A stretch of 64,000 nt of DNA from Rothia nasisuis (lineage in GTDB: Bacteria > Actinomycetota > Actinomycetes > Actinomycetales > Micrococcaceae): the NCBI RefSeq assembly GCF_928381405.1, contig NZ_CAKMSB010000010.1:45711-109710 (forward strand). Direction: 5' to 3'. The translations under genes and the position numbers were made by a program. Under the pieces are notes generated by a model. It was not told the origin of the DNA. It did no database searches and saw only the letters and a list, made by a program, of their open reading frames with translations. Of this stretch, positions 58,636 through 64,000 are shown piece by piece. Every line of letters starts with the position of its first letter. Positions within the stretch are counted from its first letter, which is position 1.

Positions 58636-59466
58636 ATGAAACTTTTAACCCTTAACACCCACAGTTGGCTAGAGGTGCATCAGATACCGAAAATATATGA
58701 ACTGGCTCAGTTCATCGCTCAAGAAAAAATTGATGTGGTGGCCTTGCAAGAAGTCAACCAGTTCATTCATTCACCGGTGGTTGAGGCCCCCGCCCACTTT
58801 GGCGGCGGGGCTGATCGCCCGGTGCGGGCCGATAACTACGCCCTGCTCCTGAACCAGTTCCTAGCCAAACTTGATCAGCCCTACCACTGGGGTTGGTCAG
58901 TGGCCCACCGCGGCTTTGGACGCTACGACGAGGGCGTCGCAGTGCTCACCCGCACCCCTTTCCAGCGGCTTGAGATGCTTGACCTTTCGCCCAGCCACAC
59001 CTATGAGGACGTCCCCCGCCGGGTGGCCATAGCCGCGCAGCTGGGCGCTGAGTTCGGTGGCATCTGGGTAGCGAGCGTCCACATGAGCTGGTGGGCGCTG
59101 GGAGCCGCCCCGCTCTTTGCCGACGAGTTCACTCAGCTAGAGACGCAGATCCGTGAACTAGCCGGAGGCGCCCCCGTAATCTTGGCAGGAGACTTCAACA
59201 ATGCGGCCCAGGTAACGGGTGAAGGCTATGACCTGATGCAAGATAGAGGCTGGATTGATACCTACCAGGTCGCCGAGCAGGTCACCGGTGAGTTCACCGT
59301 TCACAAGTCTATTCACGGCTGGGATAACCTGAACCAGGCCCTGCGTATCGACCTGGTACTCACCGACCGGCCCACGCGCGTCACTACCCACGACGTCATT
59401 TTCCCCGATACCGACGAAACCGCAATCTCAGACCACTCCGGCCTGCTACTCACCCTCGATATCTAG
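58636..59466 (+). CDS. Endonuclease/exonuclease/phosphatase-fold protein of the alpha-glucoside operon
   Basis: The 276-residue protein (MKLLTLNTHSWLEVHQIPKI) has the EEP fold: N7 and E39 in VVALQEVNQF, GRYDEGVAVLTRTPF, VHMSWWALGA, LAGDFNNAAQVTGEGY and the final AISDHSGLLLTLDI with the catalytic His. EEP proteins hydrolyse phosphate esters. In the operon of PTS-imported alpha-glucosides it could dephosphorylate sugar phosphates; this is inference. I start at 58636; 58627 is inside the repeat end. The next gene begins 19 bases later. Confidence 0.78.
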   Translation: MKLLTLNTHSWLEVHQIPKIYELAQFIAQEKIDVVALQEVNQFIHSPVVEAPAHFGGGADRPVRADNYALLLNQFLAKLDQPYHWGWSVAHRGFGRYDEGVAVLTRTPFQRLEMLDLSPSHTYEDVPRRVAIAAQLGAEFGGIWVASVHMSWWALGAAPLFADEFTQLETQIRELAGGAPVILAGDFNNAAQVTGEGYDLMQDRGWIDTYQVAEQVTGEFTVHKSIHGWDNLNQALRIDLVLTDRPTRVTTHDVIFPDTDETAISDHSGLLLTLDI

Positions 59467-59485
59467 CCAAACCGCAAAGGAGCAC

Positions 59486-61222
59486 ATGATGGAACGCGAA
59501 ACCCAGTGGTGGCAAGAACCCGTTGTCTACCAGATCTACCCTCGGTCATTCAACGATTCCAACGGCGATGGGATCGGTGACCTACCCGGCATCACCGAAA
59601 AGATCCCCTACCTGACCAAACTGGGGGTAGACGTCGTCTGGCTTTCCCCTATCTATGCCTCGCCCAACGACGATAACGGCTACGACATCAGCGACTACCG
59701 GGCCATTATGCCCGAGTTCGGCACCATGGCCGATTTTGACGAGCTACTCGCAACCGCCCATGAGGCCGGTATCAAGATTATGATGGATCTGGTCGTCAAC
59801 CATACCTCTGACGAACACGACTGGTTCGTACAGGCCAAGAGCAGCCGAGATAATCCCTACCGCGACTACTACATCTGGAAGGACCCGGCAGGCTACACCG
59901 CAGATGGTACCCCCATTCCACCCAACAACTGGGTGGCCGCCTTTTCGCCTTCGGTCTGGGAGTGGGAGCCGGTGACCGAGCAGTTCTACCTGCACCTCTT
60001 CTCCACCAAGCAGCCCGACCTCAACTGGGAGAACCCGGTGGTGCGCGGCGAAGTCTATGACCTGATGCGCTTCTGGCTAGATAAGGGAGTCGACGGCTTC
60101 CGCATGGACGTCATCAACCTCATCTCCAAGGACCCGGCCTACCCCGACGACCCCCAGGTAGCAGCCGGTGGCAGCACCGACTCCATCACCATGGCGGCCA
60201 ACGGCCCCCGCGTCCACGAATACCTGGCAGAGATGAACCGGGAGGTCCTCTCCCACTACCCCGTCATCACCGTAGGTGAAGCCCCCGGAGTCACCACCAC
60301 CGACGGCCTGCTCTACACCGGTTTTGACCGCGGCGAACTGCAAACCCTCTTCCAGTTCGAGCACATGGGCGTGGACGCCAACCCCAACCCGGCTTTGGGC
60401 AAGTGGAACGATGAGCGCTTCGATTTGCGCGACCTCAAACGAATCCTCACCAAGTGGCAGGTCGATCTGGCAGGTAAGGGCTGGAACGCCAACTACTGGA
60501 ACAACCACGACCAGCCCCGCGCCGTCTCCCGCTTCGGCAACGATTCGGCCGACTACCGGGTGCTCTCAGCCAAGATGCTGGGAACCGTGCTGCACGGCAT
60601 GGCAGGCACCCCCTACATCTACCAGGGTGAAGAACTGGGCATGACCAACGTCTTCTTCACCGACCTGGCCGACTATAACGACCTAGAAACCCACGACCAC
60701 TACGCCAAGCTGGTCGGCTCAGGCGTGGTCGACCACGACACCATGATGCGCTACATCTCAGCCTCAGGCCGCGACAACGCCCGCACCCCCATGCAGTGGA
60801 CGGCCGGTACGCACGCAGGCTTCACCAGCGGCACCCCCTGGATTGGGCTCAACCCCCGCTATACCGAGATCAACGCTGAAGCGGCGCTAGCCGATGAGTC
60901 CTCGGTCTTCTACCACTACCGCGACCTCATCCGTCTGCGCCACGCCCACCCAATCATGGTCAACGGTATCTACGAGCTCATTGACTCAGCAGAAGTGCCC
61001 GCTACCGAGGACGGCGAAGTCTACGCCTACCTGCGCCAGGGCACCGGCCCCACCGAGGGCCAAACCCTGCTGGTTGCCGCCAACTTTACCGACCGCGTCC
61101 TCACCCGCACCTTCACCGAACCGGCAGGTGAGCGCACCCTAATCAGTAGCAACTACACCGACGATCAAGGCGCAACCCTGCGCCCCTACGAAGCAAAGAT
61201 TTACCTCTACGAAAGGGACTAG
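59486..61222 (+). CDS. GH13 alpha-glucosidase, predicted alpha-1,6 (isomaltase) specificity
   Basis: The 578-residue enzyme has the GH13_31-type core: VYQIYPRSFNDSNGDGIGDL, LMDLVVNHTS-type loop (MMDLVVNHTSDEHDWF), nucleophile D208 in GFRMDVINL, acid/base E265 in VGEAPG and D342 in NHDQPR. The residue after D208 is Val (V209). In this family Val there goes with alpha-1,6 bonds and Ala/Thr with alpha-1,4, so isomaltose, palatinose or panose are predicted substrates. AAAGGAG lies upstream. It is followed 4 bases later by a paralogue. Confidence 0.9.
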   Translation: MMERETQWWQEPVVYQIYPRSFNDSNGDGIGDLPGITEKIPYLTKLGVDVVWLSPIYASPNDDNGYDISDYRAIMPEFGTMADFDELLATAHEAGIKIMMDLVVNHTSDEHDWFVQAKSSRDNPYRDYYIWKDPAGYTADGTPIPPNNWVAAFSPSVWEWEPVTEQFYLHLFSTKQPDLNWENPVVRGEVYDLMRFWLDKGVDGFRMDVINLISKDPAYPDDPQVAAGGSTDSITMAANGPRVHEYLAEMNREVLSHYPVITVGEAPGVTTTDGLLYTGFDRGELQTLFQFEHMGVDANPNPALGKWNDERFDLRDLKRILTKWQVDLAGKGWNANYWNNHDQPRAVSRFGNDSADYRVLSAKMLGTVLHGMAGTPYIYQGEELGMTNVFFTDLADYNDLETHDHYAKLVGSGVVDHDTMMRYISASGRDNARTPMQWTAGTHAGFTSGTPWIGLNPRYTEINAEAALADESSVFYHYRDLIRLRHAHPIMVNGIYELIDSAEVPATEDGEVYAYLRQGTGPTEGQTLLVAANFTDRVLTRTFTEPAGERTLISSNYTDDQGATLRPYEAKIYLYERD

Positions 61223-61226
61223 CCCC

Positions 61227-62966
61227 ATGGCAGATCATTCAGGAAAAACCTGGTGGAAGGAAGCGGTCGTCTACCAGATTTGGCCGCGCAGTTTCAACGA
61301 CTCCAACGGCGACGGTATCGGCGACATCCCCGGTATCACCGCCCGCCTGCCCTACCTGGCAGAGCTGGGGATTAACGTCATCTGGCTCTCGCCTATCTAT
61401 GCCTCACCCAACGACGACATGGGCTACGACATCTCGGACTACCGGGCCATTATGCCCGAGTTCGGTACCATGGACGACTTCGACCAGATGCTAGAGACCG
61501 CCCACTCCTTAGGTATTAAGATTCTGATGGACCTGGTCGTCAACCACTCCTCGGATGAGCACGAATGGTTCGAAAAGTCACGGGCCTCCCGCGATAACGA
61601 CTACCGCGACTACTACATCTGGCGGGATTCCTCAGGGGTTGATGAGGACGGCAAGCCTCTGCCCCCCAACAACTGGGGTAGCGAGTTCGGCGGCCCCGCC
61701 TGGGAGTATGACGAAACCACCGACCAGTGGTACCTGCACATGTTCTCCCGCAAGCAGCCCGACCTCAACTGGGAGGACCCGCGCGTCCGCCAGGAAATCT
61801 TTGACCTGGTCACCTTCTGGCTCGATAAGGGTGTTGACGGCTTCCGCCTGGATGCCATCAACATCATTTCCAAGCCCGAGGGCCTGCCCGATGACCCCAG
61901 TGTGGACCCCGAGAAGCACTCCTCGTCGATTCCTTTCGTAATTGAAAACGGCACCAGGGTGCACGAGTGGATGCACGAGCTCAACATGGCAACCTTCGAC
62001 AGGTACGACTGCATGACCGTGGGTGAAATGAGCGCCACCGGCCCCGAGGAGGCCGTGCAGTTCTCAGGCTTCACCACCGATGAGCTGCACATGATTTTCC
62101 ACTTTGAGCACATGGCCCTGGATTCTGACCTCAAATCCGGTATGGGCAAGTGGTCTTACAAGCCCGTGCAGCTGACGGAGATGAAGGAAATCTTGAACAC
62201 CTGGCAGACTGAGCTGGACGGCAAGGCCTGGGGCTCTCTCTACTGGAACAACCACGACCAGCCCCGCGTGGTCTCCCGCTTTGGTAACGACTCGCCCGAG
62301 TACCGGGAGCTCTCAGGCAAGATGCTGGCCACCGTGCTGCACGGTATGCAGGGCACCCCCTACATCTACCAGGGTGAAGAGTTTGGCATGACCAACGTAA
62401 AGTTCGACTCGATTGAAGATTACAAGGACCTGGACTCCATTAACTTCTACACCGACATGGTCACAGAGCACGACCGTATGTCACCCGAGACCGCCATGGA
62501 ACTCATCTACGCTAAGGGCCGCGACAACGCCCGCACCCCGGTGCAGTGGTCTGCCGAACCCGGGGCTGGTTTCACCACCGGCACCCCCTGGATTGGGCTG
62601 AACGAGAACTACACCGAGATTAATGCTGACGAGGCTGTGGGGCGTGAGGGCTCCCTCTGGCACTACTACCGCCAGCTGGTAACCCTGCGCCGCGGCGAGC
62701 TGAAAGACCTGCTGGTCTATGCTTCTTTCGTGCCCCTGGACCCCGAAGATTCTGAGGTCTACGCTTATGAGCGCCACGGGGAGGGCGAGAAGCTACTGGT
62801 CGTCGCTAACTTTACTGACGGCGTCCTGACCCGCACCTACGCCGTGCTGGAGGGCACGGACGCCCAGGTGGTGCTGGCTAACTACGCGGACGCCGCCGAG
62901 CAGGCTGCTGGCTCTGAGCTGACCCTGCGCCCCTACGAGGCCCGGATCTACCGCGTCACCTCCTAA
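61227..62966 (+). CDS. GH13 alpha-glucosidase, predicted alpha-1,4 (maltase) specificity
   Basis: The 579-residue paralogue has VYQIWPRSFNDSNGDGIGDI, nucleophile D209 in GFRLDAINII, acid/base E267 in VGEMSA and D344 in NHDQPR. The residue after the nucleophile is Ala (A210), typical of maltase-type alpha-1,4 enzymes. The pair probably splits the work on mixed alpha-glucans. It starts 4 bases after the stop of the first enzyme, with GAAAGG just upstream inside that gene's end. A terminator follows at 62988. Confidence 0.9.
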   Translation: MADHSGKTWWKEAVVYQIWPRSFNDSNGDGIGDIPGITARLPYLAELGINVIWLSPIYASPNDDMGYDISDYRAIMPEFGTMDDFDQMLETAHSLGIKILMDLVVNHSSDEHEWFEKSRASRDNDYRDYYIWRDSSGVDEDGKPLPPNNWGSEFGGPAWEYDETTDQWYLHMFSRKQPDLNWEDPRVRQEIFDLVTFWLDKGVDGFRLDAINIISKPEGLPDDPSVDPEKHSSSIPFVIENGTRVHEWMHELNMATFDRYDCMTVGEMSATGPEEAVQFSGFTTDELHMIFHFEHMALDSDLKSGMGKWSYKPVQLTEMKEILNTWQTELDGKAWGSLYWNNHDQPRVVSRFGNDSPEYRELSGKMLATVLHGMQGTPYIYQGEEFGMTNVKFDSIEDYKDLDSINFYTDMVTEHDRMSPETAMELIYAKGRDNARTPVQWSAEPGAGFTTGTPWIGLNENYTEINADEAVGREGSLWHYYRQLVTLRRGELKDLLVYASFVPLDPEDSEVYAYERHGEGEKLLVVANFTDGVLTRTYAVLEGTDAQVVLANYADAAEQAAGSELTLRPYEARIYRVTS

Positions 62967-62987
62967 TCCTAGGTACCATCTAAATCG

Positions 62988-63016
62988 GAAAAACCCACCT
63001 AGTTCGTGGGTTTTTC
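62988..63016 (+). terminator. Terminator of the alpha-glucosidase operon
   Basis: GAAAAACCCAC (62988-62998) pairs with GTGGGTTTTTC (63006-63016), an 11-bp stem with a T-rich 3' arm, 21 bases after the stop. Confidence 0.88.
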
Positions 63017-63092
63017 TGAGTTAGATGGTCTTTTCTATTCACCGGTGCGTGATACGCTGTGAACGCTCAATCACTTTAGAGAAAGGCCTCTC

Positions 63093-63512
63093 ATGGCTAT
63101 CCAGTTCAACCCCTACTTCACCTTCGCCGGTAACGCCCGCGAAGCCATCGAATTCTACGCTGAGGTTTTCGGCGGCGAGCTTCAGCTGGCAACTTTCAAG
63201 GACTTCCAGGCCCCCGTCGCCCCCGAGCAGGAAAACTTGGTTATGCACGCCGAACTCATCACCGAGCACGGCTTTAACCTGCGCGTCTCCGACGGTGCAG
63301 CCCTCTCCGAAGCCCCTGCCCAGGCCACCACCAACATGGAGGCCTCCCTCATCGGCCCCACCGAGGACGTCGACACCGCCCGCCCCTGGTTCGACAAGCT
63401 CTCTGACGGCGCAACCAACGTCCAGCCCCTGACCGCTGCCCCCTGGGGCGCCACCTTCGGCTCCCTCACCGACAAGTACGGCATCGCCTGGATGTTCAAC
63501 TTCGGCGGGTAA
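63093..63512 (+). CDS. VOC-family (PhnB-like) protein
   Basis: The 139-residue protein has the vicinal oxygen chelate fold of the PhnB/3-demethylubiquinone methyltransferase-like group: FNPYFTFAGNAREAIEFYAE near the start, VMHAELITEHGFNLRVSDGA in the middle, and the ending WGATFGSLTDKYGIAWMFNF. These are small dimers of unknown function in many bacteria. AAAGG lies 8 bases upstream. It has its own terminator at 63530. Confidence 0.88.
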   Translation: MAIQFNPYFTFAGNAREAIEFYAEVFGGELQLATFKDFQAPVAPEQENLVMHAELITEHGFNLRVSDGAALSEAPAQATTNMEASLIGPTEDVDTARPWFDKLSDGATNVQPLTAAPWGATFGSLTDKYGIAWMFNFGG

Positions 63513-63529
63513 AACATAGGCCTACACAG

Positions 63530-63562
63530 AACCCACCACACTCTTTCCGAATGTGGTGGGTT
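63530..63562 (+). terminator. Terminator of the VOC gene
   Basis: AACCCACCACA (63530-63540) pairs with TGTGGTGGGTT (63552-63562), then TTACTTCTTT. An 11-bp perfect stem. Confidence 0.88.
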
Positions 63563-63587
63563 TTACTTCTTTATGGATACACTCTTG

Positions 63588-63802
63588 GAGGCTTATTCAA
63601 AAGTGTCTTCGCCTCGGCTACCCAGGCTCGTGCTCGCTGTCGACTCTCTCGCCTAGTGATGAGCACCGAGCTTCCGAGCGCGCAAGGAAAATAGTCTCAG
63701 CGCGAATTTGGCGAGCTTGCTAGCCAGTCAGCGAATCAGGCAAGAAGGTCAGTTCATCGTTGCCGCGCCCAAAGCTGTCTTAAAGACTTTTGAATAAGCC
63801 TC
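63588..63802. repeat. TIR-bounded repeat element, 215 bp (copy 9)
   Basis: Begins GAGGCTTATTCAAAAGT and ends ACTTTTGAATAAGCCTC exactly. The interior holds a decayed version of the hairpin block in the element at 3077 (GCACCGAGCTT with AGTCTCAGCGC, pairing now poor). The flanks (TTG and TAT) do not match, so the target duplication is not visible. Confidence 0.8.
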
Positions 63803-63920
63803 TATGTCTAAGACCTGCAAAAAAAATTCACCTCGTTTTAAGCCAAAAACCTAGAAGCCCCACCACAGCCAGAGTAAACTCACACACCAACAACACCTAC
63901 CAGCACAGAAAGACCTGCCC

Positions 63921-64000
63921 CATGTCTCATAACCTCGGTGCCATTGAAAGCGATGTTGAATTCAACTTCACCCACGCAGAGAGCCTCAAAACCGCTTTCA
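63921..64000 (+). CDS. 5' part of an uncharacterised protein
   Basis: ATG 63921 follows GAAAG at 63907-63911. The frame reads MSHNLGAIESDVEFNFTHAE and then SLKTAF up to the window edge. Too little is visible to name a family. The upstream ~118 bases after the repeat element are AT-rich and could hold its promoter. Confidence 0.5.

Overview
The window is chromosomal DNA from a moderately GC-rich Gram-positive bacterium, most likely a Rothia-like member of the Micrococcaceae. This is inferred from the monomeric-type isocitrate dehydrogenase, the IspH, XseAB, RmuC and FmdB-like core genes, actinobacterial lipoproteins with LAGC/LSAC lipoboxes, and an Lrp/AzlCD pair laid out as in corynebacteria. 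No rRNA, tRNA, CRISPR array or intact transposase gene was seen.

Region 1 (1-8.7 kb) is accessory DNA. After the 3' end of icd comes an AT-rich two-gene islet (nucleotidyltransferase fold plus DUF262). About 1 kb of mosaic repeats follows, including a captured 3' end of a thymidine kinase gene. Then come a DUF6636-like lipoprotein, a run of tiny membrane-protein genes, a truncated thioesterase end joined to an HXXEE gene, more repeats and a Ser-rich lipoprotein. Region 2 (8.7-19.2 kb) is mostly housekeeping and transport: tdk, an APC permease, OsmC, Lrp with divergent azlCD, tpx, a frameshifted DMT transporter, a UvrA-like ABC protein, an MFS carrier and a YtxH-like protein. Region 3 (19.3-29.4 kb) looks like a defence/accessory island: a 521-aa orphan, a HigBA-like module whose toxin gene is split by a repeat element, an ApeA-like HEPN gene with two membrane-protein partners, ychF, and a large SF1 helicase.

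Region 4 (29.5-36.1 kb) has an ABC exporter with a NarL-type two-component system, a double-GNAT gene with a probable leaderless promoter, an SMR pump and rmuC. Region 5 (36-56 kb) is core: ispH with a duplicated terminator block, xseAB, an AlaA-like aminotransferase, an OpuAC-like lipoprotein, NUDIX, MscS, a LysR effector domain without HTH, a VTT protein, CYTH-CHAD, galU, a formyl-THF cyclo-ligase, an FmdB-like protein, and a 1317-aa helicase-like protein with a degenerate Walker A. Region 6 (55-63 kb) is an alpha-glucoside locus: RpiR regulator, PTS EIICB, EEP-fold hydrolase and two GH13 alpha-glucosidases whose active-site neighbours (Val versus Ala) predict 1,6 versus 1,4 specificity.

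The most unusual feature of the window is a family of 87-374 bp intergenic elements. They have 17-bp terminal inverted repeats (GAGGCTTATTCAAAAGT), apparent 3-bp target duplications, and modular interiors whose hairpin stems change sequence while keeping pairing. One copy sits inside the HigB-like toxin gene, and removing it together with one 3-bp duplicate restores the conserved toxin sequence at the junction. The other main candidates for something undescribed are the nucleotidyltransferase-DUF262 islet and the ApeA-associated operon.
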